Source of the DNA: Deltaproteobacteria bacterium
GTDB taxonomy: Bacteria > Desulfobacterota > Binatia > UBA9968 > CAXXLF01
Direction of reading: 5' to 3'
Assembly: GCA_022571535.1 (NCBI GenBank)
Contig: JACZXR010000030.1
Coordinates: 1 to 11,513 of the forward strand
Length of the DNA: 11,513 nucleotides
The notes beneath the pieces were generated by a model. The model was not told where the DNA came from. It worked only from the letters and a program-made list of their open reading frames with translations, and did no database searches. The number at the start of each line of letters is the position of its first letter. The stretch's first letter is position 1. Positions 1 through 6,299 of this stretch are shown here, one piece after another. A program made the position numbers and the translations under genes.

Positions 1-507
1 GATGCCTCCCTCGTGGGCCAGTTCGAAAATTTCCTGGAGCAGCGCCGGAGAATAGAGAGTCCCACCTCCTCGGTTGGTGGGACTCTCCAAGCAGATTAGC
101 GCTGTCCGCGCAGTGTGGAGGCTCTCGGACCGTATCGCCTGCCTTATATCCCGCGGGTCCAGGATCCCATAGGTTCCCCTCAGAGTACGGGTTAGTATCC
201 CACCAATGATTGCTGGTCCCCCCACCTCTAGGCTGTATGTGTGACACTCCTCCTCAAGAATGACTTCCTCACCCCTGCCCACATGGGTCAAGAGGGCCAC
301 TAAATTGCCCATGGTCCCGGAGGGGACGAAGAGACCAGCCTCTTTCCCCAGGCGATGAGCGGCCAATGCCTCAAGACGGTTCACAGTGGGATCCTCCCCA
401 TAGACATCGTCTCCTACCGCTGCGTTTCGCATGGCTTCCCGCATCGCCTCGGTGGGGGTTGTTACGGTATCGCTTCTCAGGTCAACTAACCGCTCTTCCT
501 GAATCAT
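1..507 (-). CDS. ltaE: L-threonine aldolase (low-specificity type), N-terminal part, cut by window edge
   Basis: This gene encodes a PLP-dependent enzyme that cleaves L-threonine or L-allo-threonine to glycine and acetaldehyde, probably in the cytosol. The 169 visible residues carry the family hallmarks in order: DLRSDT (9-14), GDDVYGEDP (32-40), the phosphate-binding SGTMGN (63-68) and His89 in the position expected to stack on the PLP ring. The window ends just before the expected HVDGAR segment and the PLP-binding lysine, so about half the protein is missing. At 141-149 it reads ESPTNRGGG where family members usually have a form like ENTHN-x-GG, a small deviation. The chosen ATG is at 507; an in-frame ATG at 513 and a GTG at 519 are alternatives, with a weak GTGAGA as the only Shine-Dalgarno-like sequence. 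It lies 125 bases downstream of the TPR gene on the same strand and may be cotranscribed. The family call is firm; exact stereospecificity cannot be told. Confidence 0.9.
   Translation of the reverse strand, partial: MIQEERLVDLRSDTVTTPTEAMREAMRNAAVGDDVYGEDPTVNRLEALAAHRLGKEAGLFVPSGTMGNLVALLTHVGRGEEVILEEECHTYSLEVGGPAIIGGILTRTLRGTYGILDPRDIRQAIRSESLHTARTALICLESPTNRGGGTLYSPALLQEIFELAHEGGI
55..87. repeat. Perfect 12-bp inverted repeat inside the threonine aldolase gene
   Basis: The arm GAGAGTCCCACC (55-66) is exactly complementary to GGTGGGACTCTC (76-87), with a 9-base loop. It lies in the region coding for residues about 141-151 of the aldolase. A perfect 12-bp stem is unusual in coding sequence. 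It could be chance, a structure in the mRNA, or the footprint of a small palindromic insertion. No T-run follows on either strand, so it does not look like a terminator. Confidence 0.6.
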
Positions 508-616
508 TCGCATTCTCACAGATGAAGCGCCGCGCCGTAGCGCGGTCACTTCCACTTGAACAGATGGGTTTTACCACGACCCCCTTAGGACCTTTCCCGT
601 GGGCGAAACTCGGATC

Positions 617-633
617 GGGGATCATGGATCCCC
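617..633 (-). other. Short hairpin at the TPR stop codon
   Basis: GGGGATC (617-623) and GATCCCC (627-633) form a perfect 7-bp stem with a 3-base loop, starting at the last base of the TPR gene's TAG stop. On the minus strand it is not followed by a T-tract. At most it is an RNA-stabilising or attenuating hairpin between the TPR and aldolase genes. The rest of the gap up to the aldolase start (514-616) shows nothing I can name. Confidence 0.35.
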
Positions 634-1118
634 TATTGGAGCTTGGACTCAAGTTCCTCGATGGCCTGGAGCACCATAGAATCGTCAGGATTGAATTCTA
701 AGGCCCCACGAAACTCTTCCAAGGCCCTGTTGATCATACCCTTGGCAGCAAATATCCGACCTAAATTCAAATAAGGAAAGTGACGAGGTTCATAGCGTTT
801 GGCCATCTTGGCCTTCTCCAGCCAGGGAACAGCTTCATCCAGTTTCTCTTGCTCTATCAGATAAACGCCGATGTCATTGTACGGGTTGCCAAAATCCGGA
901 TCGATTGCAATTGCGGTGTTGCACTCAGCAATGGCCTCCTCTACCTTCCCCTGAAAGCTGTATGTCCAGCCCAGATAGGTATGCGCATCGGCTGTGGGAC
1001 AGACCGTAATCGACTCCCTATAGAGTCGAATGGCATCATTCAACTCTCCGGCCATTTGATAGCGCATAGCCTCATTCACAAGCTCCAGGGCCCTTTCGTG
1101 TTCTTTCCGGGTCGCCAT
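633..1118 (-). CDS. Tetratricopeptide repeat (TPR) protein
   Basis: This is a 161-residue protein built almost entirely of TPR helix-turn-helix repeats, which act as protein-protein interaction scaffolds. Four repeats can be placed at about 11-44, 45-78, 79-112 and 113-146, with the typical small residue near position 8, alanines in the second helix and a closing proline (Pro41, Pro74, Pro111, Pro144). No signal peptide, membrane segment or catalytic domain is visible, so it is probably a soluble cytosolic adaptor. The start ATG has no good Shine-Dalgarno sequence; the stretch just upstream is AT-rich. It points the same way as the threonine aldolase downstream and the dehydrogenase/polymerase pair upstream, but a structured 198-base gap separates it from the latter. 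The partner is unknown and the sequence does not predict it. The fold call is secure; the role is not. Confidence 0.88.
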   Translation of the reverse strand: MATRKEHERALELVNEAMRYQMAGELNDAIRLYRESITVCPTADAHTYLGWTYSFQGKVEEAIAECNTAIAIDPDFGNPYNDIGVYLIEQEKLDEAVPWLEKAKMAKRYEPRHFPYLNLGRIFAAKGMINRALEEFRGALEFNPDDSMVLQAIEELESKLQ

Positions 1119-1168
1119 AATTAATAATCAGTTTCCATCAACACCAATACTTGTCCAATCAAGTTATA

Positions 1169-1198
1169 TCGACCACGGGGTTTGAACCCCGTGGTCGA
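1169..1198. repeat. 30-base near-perfect palindrome in intergenic region
   Basis: The arms TCGACCACGGGGTT (1169-1182) and AACCCCGTGGTCGA (1185-1198) are exact reverse complements around a central TG, giving a potential 14-bp stem, less once a real loop is allowed. It sits between the dehydrogenase stop and the TPR start and is the first of three adjacent hairpins. It resembles REP-like or MITE-like intergenic palindromes, but only one copy is visible here, so repeat status is inference. Confidence 0.7.
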
Positions 1199-1231
1199 CC
1201 AAAGAGAAGAGCTACCGCTTCTCCCCTTTGG
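1199..1231. repeat. Second intergenic hairpin with a bulge
   Basis: On the plus strand CCAAA (1199-1203) pairs with TTTGG (1227-1231) and GAGAAG (1204-1209) pairs with CTTCTC (1218-1223), leaving a 3-base CCC bulge (1224-1226) and an 8-base loop. It abuts the preceding palindrome directly. There is no T-run, so it is not a classical intrinsic terminator. Confidence 0.55.
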
Positions 1232-1250
1232 AAACCCCATCGGCTGCGTG

Positions 1251-1268
1251 CCCGCGGCAAGCCGCGGG
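1251..1268. repeat. Third intergenic hairpin, GC-only stem
   Basis: CCCGCGGC (1251-1258) and GCCGCGGG (1261-1268) are perfect complements around AA. On the minus strand this lies about 50 bases past the dehydrogenase stop. The AT-rich stretch between the stop and the hairpin is on the wrong side for a canonical intrinsic terminator in that direction. With its two neighbours it makes a 100-base structured block. Confidence 0.6.
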
Positions 1269-1316
1269 GTTACCCAATAATATATTGACTTTCCACTTTT
1301 CCCTTTTTACTTTAAT

Positions 1317-2051
1317 TCATATTCCCCAGGCGCCGCTCAGATGGAGGTTAGCTCCATTCACATATCGCGCCTCCTCTGAGAGAAGAAACCGAACCGCAGA
1401 AACCACATCCCCAAGCGTGCCTGCATATCCTGCGGGGATCCTCTTTACCATCGCGGCGAGTTCCTCCTTGGGCGCGCTTCCCGAATCGATAAAACCCGGG
1501 GAGATTGCATTGACCGTAACGCCATGGGGGGCCATCACTCGGGCCAGGGAGCGAACGAGGACAAGCAACCCCACCTTGGAGATATAGTGTGCCGTCAACT
1601 GAGGTTGGGCCACGAGCTGGTCCGCATTGGCCATACTGAAGCATACAATCCGTCCCCACTTGCGCTCGATCATGCCCGGTGCAATTGCCCTGCTGAGGTA
1701 GAAAACCGGATGCAGATTATTATCGAACATCGAGTGCCATCCCTCCACGGTCTCCTGGAGAAGGCCAACTCGATGATAGGGACCGGCACAGTTGATTAAG
1801 GCATCGATCCTACCCCACTTGTGTTCCACCTGTTGTACCAGTGTCTCAGCGGCCTTAGGGTCGGATACGTCACACTGATTTGCCCACCCTTGAGAGCCCT
1901 TTTTCTTGACTGCCTCAACAACCTCGGATCCCTCTTTTGAGCTGGTACGATAGCAAATTGCCACCGACCATCCCCGCTCGGCCAGGTCCAGGGCGACCGC
2001 ACGCCCAATACCACGGGCCCCTCCAGTGATCAAGGCAACCTTCTCACTCAT
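1317..2051 (-). CDS. Short-chain dehydrogenase/reductase (FabG-like), probably NADP-dependent
   Basis: This is a 244-residue classical-length SDR with a Rossmann fold. TGGARGIG (9-16) binds the dinucleotide, and NCAG (87-90) replaces the usual NNAG. The end of beta strand 2 reads CYRTSS (33-38), where Arg35 and the following serines suggest NADP(H). The catalytic region is odd: the family motif is Tyr-x3-Lys, but here residues 155-159 are H-Y-I-S-K, so the residue four before Lys159 is histidine and the tyrosine is shifted by one. The tail ending in a G-A-W-G-I sequence replaces the common VDGG end. The ATG lies in an ATGA overlap with the polymerase stop and is preceded by GGGAG, so the two genes are very likely coupled. 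The substrate is unknown. FabG activity is not safe to assume given the altered active site. Confidence 0.9.
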   Translation of the reverse strand: MSEKVALITGGARGIGRAVALDLAERGWSVAICYRTSSKEGSEVVEAVKKKGSQGWANQCDVSDPKAAETLVQQVEHKWGRIDALINCAGPYHRVGLLQETVEGWHSMFDNNLHPVFYLSRAIAPGMIERKWGRIVCFSMANADQLVAQPQLTAHYISKVGLLVLVRSLARVMAPHGVTVNAISPGFIDSGSAPKEELAAMVKRIPAGYAGTLGDVVSAVRFLLSEEARYVNGANLHLSGAWGI

Positions 2052-4285
2052 GTCTCTCCCTCTATAAATGATCGGAATTTTTCGTACAAGTCTTTAAGCT
2101 TGCCCTTATAGTGCTCCACATTCTCGTCTGGATGCCTTTGGTCCCACTGAGAGGCCGGCTTGCAGTTCTCATTGATCTTTAGTTTCGCTCCCTGGCCAGT
2201 GACATAGTAGGAGATCTGATCACCGGGTTGGTAGGGACGTTCAGATCTCAAGGCAGTCTCATAACCGGCTGAAGGGTTGCGCCTTTTAGCCTTCACTTTC
2301 ATCTGATAAGTCTCCAGGGAATCCTGCAAGGTCTCTGTCTTCATCAGGAGAGAGATATCCATCCGATGTTGATCAATATCCTCCAGATACCGTTGGTAAA
2401 GAGCGGGGACCTTATCCCTCTCGCCCCGCAGGAGCAACAGGAGCATCTCTTCCATCCACTGACGCTGGAAGAGCTCTAGCCCGCGCGAGCGAAGCCCGGA
2501 GCCCTTGAGTATGAGCCTTCCCTTATCATCCAGGAGCGCATAGTTCTTCATCTTGTAGCTGAACATGGCCGGATAGCGCCCATCGAGTTCCAGCTCGATC
2601 CCGGGAGGAAGGAAAGCGTCAAGATCCTGAATCAATCTTTCTTCATCCTCTTCAGTCCTGATCTCTTCTGGCGGGACAAAGTAAATTCCGTCAGTATCTA
2701 TCTCTATAATCGTTGCGCCTCTCTGCTTCAACCAGGCCACTGCGGACTGGATCAACTCCCTCCCTTTGGCCGTCACCTGGTTCGCCGCCTCGAAATCATT
2801 GAAATGGCCCATCCCAAATCCCAGATAACCATAAAAGGAGTTGATCAAAATTTTAAATGTAAATTGAAGAGCGGAAAAATGGATTTTGTCCTCTCTCGTC
2901 TTGGCCTCTAGCGCCATCTGTTTAGACTTAACCCGGAAGTCGCGCAGGTCCCGGAGCAGACTGGGGAAGATCCCGAGCTTATCTTTCTTGGGAAAATAAT
3001 CATAAACGAGCATGATGGAAGGATACAGTGACGTGACGTCGCAGTGGAGCACGTGACTGGCCGCTCCCTGAAACTCCATTGCAGTATATCCCCCCACCAC
3101 CACCCTTGCCTCCTCAGGTCTGGGGAAGGACTCACGCCGATAGAGGTATTCCCTCAGGAACAAGGCATCGATCTTAGTGGCGTTACCCCTGAGGGCAACA
3201 TTCTGATAGCTGAATGGAAAGATTTGGGATTCAACAAAGTAGCTCGGGGAGAAGATCTCCGACAAGGCTCGGGTTTCCCTTACATCGTCGAGCGCATAGC
3301 GAAATAGAGTGTCTGCGTCATGATCAAAATACCAACTGACCTTATCGCCCGGGATATAAACTCGGTCAGAGCCGGCGACTCCAAAATGGCGTGCAATCTC
3401 CTTGAGACCATATCCCTTTAGCTCTCGTGTGGCAACGTCATAGCGCTGAGCAAGGATCCAGGTATCGATGATATGCCGCCCAAAGATCTCATACTTACGA
3501 TAGGTGATAGACCTCTCTGCGATCTGCATCCGTGAAGGACGACCGCTGAGGGGACTCTCATCTCTCCCGAGCTTCAATGTGACTCCACATTTCCTAGCTC
3601 GAGCCTCTATGTATTCCAGGTCGAACCGAAAGATGTTATGCCCTTCAATCACATCGGGATCTCGGTCCTGAATCTCTCGGACCATTTCATACAGCATCTC
3701 CGCCTCACCGTATTCCTTACCGGATATCAATCTCTCCCATCCCGTGGAATCGGAAAGCGCAATGGCAGTAATCCGATCGGACTCTCGCCCCGCATTGGGA
3801 AACTCGAATCCCGACTGGCAGTATGTTTCGATATCGAGCTGCAGCCGCCTGAGCTCACCAAAGGTCATGCCAAGAAAATGTGTCTTGCCAGAAAGAAGAA
3901 GATATTGCTGGACAGGGTCGCTGATGTACAGATAGGGGGCATCAGGGGCAGAGGAACCCTTTCCACTTATTTTCTGAAGATAGGACCTGGCCGCTTCCAG
4001 TCTCTTCAGATCTGGGAAAGAGATGAGGTGGCTGAATGGGGCATCCCCTCTCAGAGGCTCTACACTATACTCTCCCTTCCATCCTTTGATCCATCCCTCA
4101 CCACCAAGGAGGAGGAACGGGCGAAAGGCTAGCGCTTCTGAATGGGTTACACTTTCTTGCCGGCGAAAAACTTTGATCCGATCTTGTCCCTCGACCTCAA
4201 AAGAGACCAATCCCGGGGTCAGATCATGGCCAAATAGGACATTGTTACGTTGAAACGAAAGATCCATATTCGAGTCTTTATCCAT
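2048..4285 (-). CDS. Family B DNA polymerase with 3'-5' exonuclease motifs
   Basis: This is a 745-residue replicative/repair-type DNA polymerase, complete and without an intein. The proofreading exonuclease motifs are all present: Exo I D151-I-E153, Exo II N217-x3-F221-D222 and Exo III Y330-x3-D334. In the polymerase domain, motif A is D416-VT-SLYPS, motif B is K478-x3-N482-S-x-Y485-G486 and motif C is D530-T-D532-G533, followed by a K-x-K-N-Y element (578-582). All metal-binding aspartates are kept, so both activities are expected. Motif C has Gly533 where DTDS is usual. The protein is slightly shorter than E. coli Pol II (783 residues) and looks like one of the other bacterial family B groups; repair or translesion synthesis is a guess. 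The start ATG at 4285 is preceded by AGG at short spacing; Met7 (4267) is an alternative. It forms a two-gene unit with the overlapping dehydrogenase. Confidence 0.95.
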   Translation of the reverse strand: MDKDSNMDLSFQRNNVLFGHDLTPGLVSFEVEGQDRIKVFRRQESVTHSEALAFRPFLLLGGEGWIKGWKGEYSVEPLRGDAPFSHLISFPDLKRLEAARSYLQKISGKGSSAPDAPYLYISDPVQQYLLLSGKTHFLGMTFGELRRLQLDIETYCQSGFEFPNAGRESDRITAIALSDSTGWERLISGKEYGEAEMLYEMVREIQDRDPDVIEGHNIFRFDLEYIEARARKCGVTLKLGRDESPLSGRPSRMQIAERSITYRKYEIFGRHIIDTWILAQRYDVATRELKGYGLKEIARHFGVAGSDRVYIPGDKVSWYFDHDADTLFRYALDDVRETRALSEIFSPSYFVESQIFPFSYQNVALRGNATKIDALFLREYLYRRESFPRPEEARVVVGGYTAMEFQGAASHVLHCDVTSLYPSIMLVYDYFPKKDKLGIFPSLLRDLRDFRVKSKQMALEAKTREDKIHFSALQFTFKILINSFYGYLGFGMGHFNDFEAANQVTAKGRELIQSAVAWLKQRGATIIEIDTDGIYFVPPEEIRTEEDEERLIQDLDAFLPPGIELELDGRYPAMFSYKMKNYALLDDKGRLILKGSGLRSRGLELFQRQWMEEMLLLLLRGERDKVPALYQRYLEDIDQHRMDISLLMKTETLQDSLETYQMKVKAKRRNPSAGYETALRSERPYQPGDQISYYVTGQGAKLKINENCKPASQWDQRHPDENVEHYKGKLKDLYEKFRSFIEGET

Positions 4286-4339
4286 AACCTAGGAAAACCA
4301 GCCGGGTTGAGCCCCACAGGATCTAAAGGAGCATCCGAA

Positions 4340-4417
4340 TCAGAAGCCATTGTTGGCCACCAGATCTGGGTCGCCTTTGGCGCTGATGAGTCGGTCGCTC
4401 ATGTGCTTGGGAAGCAT
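4340..4417 (-). CDS. Possible 25-residue micro-ORF upstream of the polymerase gene
   Basis: An ATG at 4417 opens a 25-codon frame ending in TGA at 4340, 54 bases upstream of the polymerase start on the same strand. A purine-rich GGAGAG lies at plausible distance upstream. The frame extends upstream without a stop to about 4486, with a TTG at 4438 as an alternative start, and reads as a charged, soluble peptide (residues K-H-M-S-D-R-L-I near the start, ending N-N-G-F). The composition looks more protein-like than the competing frame over the same bases. I do not recognise it. It could be a leader peptide, a small protein or the eroded end of a lost gene; chance is quite possible. Confidence 0.22.
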   Translation of the reverse strand: MLPKHMSDRLISAKGDPDLVANNGF

Positions 4418-4479
4418 CTCTCTTCTCTCCCCGTCCAATGACTCCCTCAGGCATCGGTTCTCTACCCTGAGAGCCTCGA

Positions 4480-4491
4480 ATCCTTAAGGAT
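4480..4491. promoter_or_regulatory. 12-bp perfect palindrome, possible operator
   Basis: ATCCTTAAGGAT is a perfect self-complementary dodecamer in the divergent intergenic region. Such a site could bind a dimeric regulator, but no regulator gene is in the window and no second copy is apparent nearby, so this is weak inference. Confidence 0.2.
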
Positions 4492-4696
4492 GAGATCTGC
4501 CTTCCCCACTGTAAACGGCCCAAACAATATATCAAACTCGAAATTGAAGGTATAGGCGAAATGTGACGCGGGTTAGGTCGACGATCCGTGGCATTGGCAA
4601 ATGGGTCCTTGCCTGGCCCGAATTCGCCTGAAGCCTGAGTTCCGCCTCTTCCTGGAATCCTCATCTAGACCACCCTTGTACATGCGTTCCCAAAGA

Positions 4697-4716
4697 GCAC
4701 CAGCAATCCCTGGTGC
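4697..4716 (+). other. Leader hairpin just upstream of the PAC2 gene
   Basis: GCACCAG (4697-4703) and CTGGTGC (4710-4716) form a perfect 7-bp stem with a 6-base loop. The stem covers the GTG at 4713, the farthest possible upstream start of the PAC2 frame, which argues for translation starting at the downstream ATG codons. It could also modulate expression of the PAC2/glycosyltransferase pair. Confidence 0.35.
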
Positions 4717-4748
4717 AAGCGGTACGAATTATGGTAAAAAGAGAAATA

Positions 4749-5534
4749 ATGAGCACGGATCCCGTCCAATACGAGAATCGGCCATCCATGAAGCGCCCGG
4801 TATTAATCCTGGCCTTCTCTGGCTGGGGCGATGCAGGGTCGTCAGCAAGCACGGCCCTTCGTTACCTCACAGAACAGCTTTTCGCTTCAAAATTTGCCAG
4901 CATCGACCCTGAGGAGTTCTATGATTTTTCCGTCCAGCGTCCTCATGTCCGTCTCATCAACGGAACGCAACGGGAAATCCAATGGCCATCTTACGAGTTC
5001 TTCTATGGATCCGGAATAGGGATGGGACGAGACTTCATTTTTGGAACAGGATCGGAGCCCCACCTGCGCTGGAAGGCCTTCTACGAAGTCATCCTCCGTT
5101 TGGCCCGCGAGTGGAATGTGGAGATGATTATAACACTGGGGGCCTATCTCGATGAGGTCCTCTATACACGGCCCGTCCCTTTGACAGGCTTCTCGACCGA
5201 AAAAAAACTCATGCAAGACCTCGATCTTATTCCGTCCCGGTATCAGGGACCGACAGGTATCATTGGGGTCCTGGGCGATGCCTGCCGAAGGAATGGCGTG
5301 CCCCATACGAGCCTGTGGGCCTCCATACCCCATTATCTTGCACCGACACCGAACCCTAGGGGCGCACTGGCCCTGGTGCTTCGACTTTCCCAATGGCTTG
5401 GCCTTCGTATCGATACCGGTCCCTTGGAACGAGCTGCCGCCGAATTTCAAAGCAAAGTCAACGAGCTGATCAGCAGCGATCCTAACCTTTCTGCTTTCAT
5501 TCGCGAACTCAAAAAGCGCGAGTTCGAGCAGTGA
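4749..5534 (+). CDS. PAC2-family protein (proteasome-assembly-chaperone-like)
   Basis: This is a 261-residue protein with the PAC2 signature near its start: the segment RPVLILAFSGWGDAG (16-30) holds the family's F-x-G-W-x-D-A-G motif. Later blocks typical of the family include the hydrophobic strand MIITLGAYLDEV and the stretch G-I-I-G-V-L-G-D-A. The family is named for eukaryotic proteasome assembly chaperones, but bacterial members have no settled function, and no proteasome gene is in the window. No signal peptide or membrane span is visible. The start is uncertain: ATG 4749 is chosen because a weak AAGAGA precedes it and it fits the family N-terminus, while in-frame ATG 4731 and GTG 4713 would add 6 or 12 residues. 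Its TGA overlaps the GTG start of the glycosyltransferase (GTGA), so the two products are probably made together. Confidence 0.9.
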   Translation: MSTDPVQYENRPSMKRPVLILAFSGWGDAGSSASTALRYLTEQLFASKFASIDPEEFYDFSVQRPHVRLINGTQREIQWPSYEFFYGSGIGMGRDFIFGTGSEPHLRWKAFYEVILRLAREWNVEMIITLGAYLDEVLYTRPVPLTGFSTEKKLMQDLDLIPSRYQGPTGIIGVLGDACRRNGVPHTSLWASIPHYLAPTPNPRGALALVLRLSQWLGLRIDTGPLERAAAEFQSKVNELISSDPNLSAFIRELKKREFEQ

Positions 5535-6241
5535 AGCTCTCTGTGTTAATGCCCGTTTACAACGAGGCAGACACCGTCTGGGAGGCTGTCCGCCGTGTGC
5601 GGAGTATGGATGTTGTGAAAGAAGTTATCGTTATCGACGATGGCTCCACGGACGGAAGTAGAGAAATCCTAAACCGCATCGAGGCAGAATCCAGAAAAGA
5701 CAATGATTCTCGAAATGAGCTTAAGGTAATATACCAACCCGTAAACCGAGGAAAAGGGGCTGCCATAAGGTCTGGCGTTCCCCTCGTCACCGGAGATATC
5801 ATCATTATCCAGGATGCCGATCTGGAGTACGATCCTCAGGATTTCGAGAATTTACTGAACCCTATCCTTTCCGGGAAGGCAGACGTGGTTTACGGAACAC
5901 GATTTTACGGCGGCGGACCCCACCGGGTCCTTTTTTTTTGGCACTACCTGGGAAACCAGATCCTCACCCTTTTTTCTAACCTCCTAACAAACCTCAACCT
6001 CTCTGACATGGAAGTAGGGTACAAGGCCTTCCGGTCGGAGGTTCTTAAAAGCATCCAGATCAAATCCAATCGCTTCGGTTTTGAGCCCGAAATTACAGTC
6101 AAGGTAGCCAAGGGGGGATTCCGGGTTTACGAGGTGCCTATCTCCTACTATGGGAGAACTTACAAGGAAGGAAAAAAAATCACCTGGAAGGACGGCATCG
6201 CCGCCTTTTATTATCTTCTCCGATACCGCCTTAAAGACTGA
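5531..6241 (+). CDS. Family 2 glycosyltransferase, DPM1-like (polyprenyl-phosphate sugar transferase type)
   Basis: This is a 236-residue GT-A fold enzyme predicted to move a sugar from a nucleotide donor, often to polyprenyl phosphate at the inner membrane face. The N-terminus LSVLMPVYNE (3-12) is the nucleotide-binding strand. DDGSTDG (36-42) and the metal-binding D95-A-D97 follow, then the acceptor-side block around MEVGYKAFR and a C-terminal segment with RFGFEPEITVKVA and ISYYGRTYKEGKKI that is typical of dolichol-phosphate mannose synthase relatives. There is no C-terminal membrane domain, so it belongs with the short soluble or peripheral members. Translation starts at a GTG that shares the GTGA overlap with the PAC2 stop; no independent ribosome site is evident. 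The gene holds a T9 run (5931-5939) and an A8 run (6172-6179), possible slippage points. Sugar and acceptor cannot be read from sequence. Confidence 0.92.
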   Translation: MKLSVLMPVYNEADTVWEAVRRVRSMDVVKEVIVIDDGSTDGSREILNRIEAESRKDNDSRNELKVIYQPVNRGKGAAIRSGVPLVTGDIIIIQDADLEYDPQDFENLLNPILSGKADVVYGTRFYGGGPHRVLFFWHYLGNQILTLFSNLLTNLNLSDMEVGYKAFRSEVLKSIQIKSNRFGFEPEITVKVAKGGFRVYEVPISYYGRTYKEGKKITWKDGIAAFYYLLRYRLKD

Positions 6242-6299
6242 CCAAACATATTTGAAATTTTCCGTTGAATTTGGGTTTAGGGAATCGGATAAACGATGA

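Larger units (their letters stand above)
4286..4748. other. Divergent intergenic region between polymerase and PAC2 gene
   Basis: These 463 bases separate the minus-strand polymerase unit from the plus-strand PAC2/glycosyltransferase unit, so promoters in both directions must lie here or nearby. AT-rich TATATT/TTGATA-like sequence occurs near 4525-4540, but no well-spaced pair of -35 and -10 hexamers stands out in either direction. Recognisable items are a possible minus-strand micro-ORF (4340-4417), a 12-bp palindrome (4480-4491) and a hairpin (4697-4716). Nothing else in it is identifiable. Confidence 0.5.

Noticed and set aside
617..633. Hairpin after the TPR gene as an intrinsic terminator
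   Set aside because: The stem is perfect but no run of T follows on the minus strand, so termination is not supported.
1169..1268. Clustered palindromes as a CRISPR array
   Set aside because: The three hairpins differ in sequence, there are no equal-length direct repeats or spacers, and no cas genes are present.
3638..4132. Plus-strand open frame of 164 codons
   Set aside because: It is antisense to the exonuclease half of the polymerase, which contains all its motifs; no family resemblance.
4323..4664. Minus-strand open frame of 113 codons in the divergent intergenic region
   Set aside because: The translation is rich in Arg, Gly, Pro and Gln with no hydrophobic core pattern, and the overlapping 4340-4417 frame looks more protein-like. 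Kept only as unassigned sequence.
4887..5450. Long minus-strand open frame of 187 codons
   Set aside because: It lies wholly antisense to the PAC2 gene, which carries a clear family signature; the antisense product shows no recognisable motif and no ribosome site.
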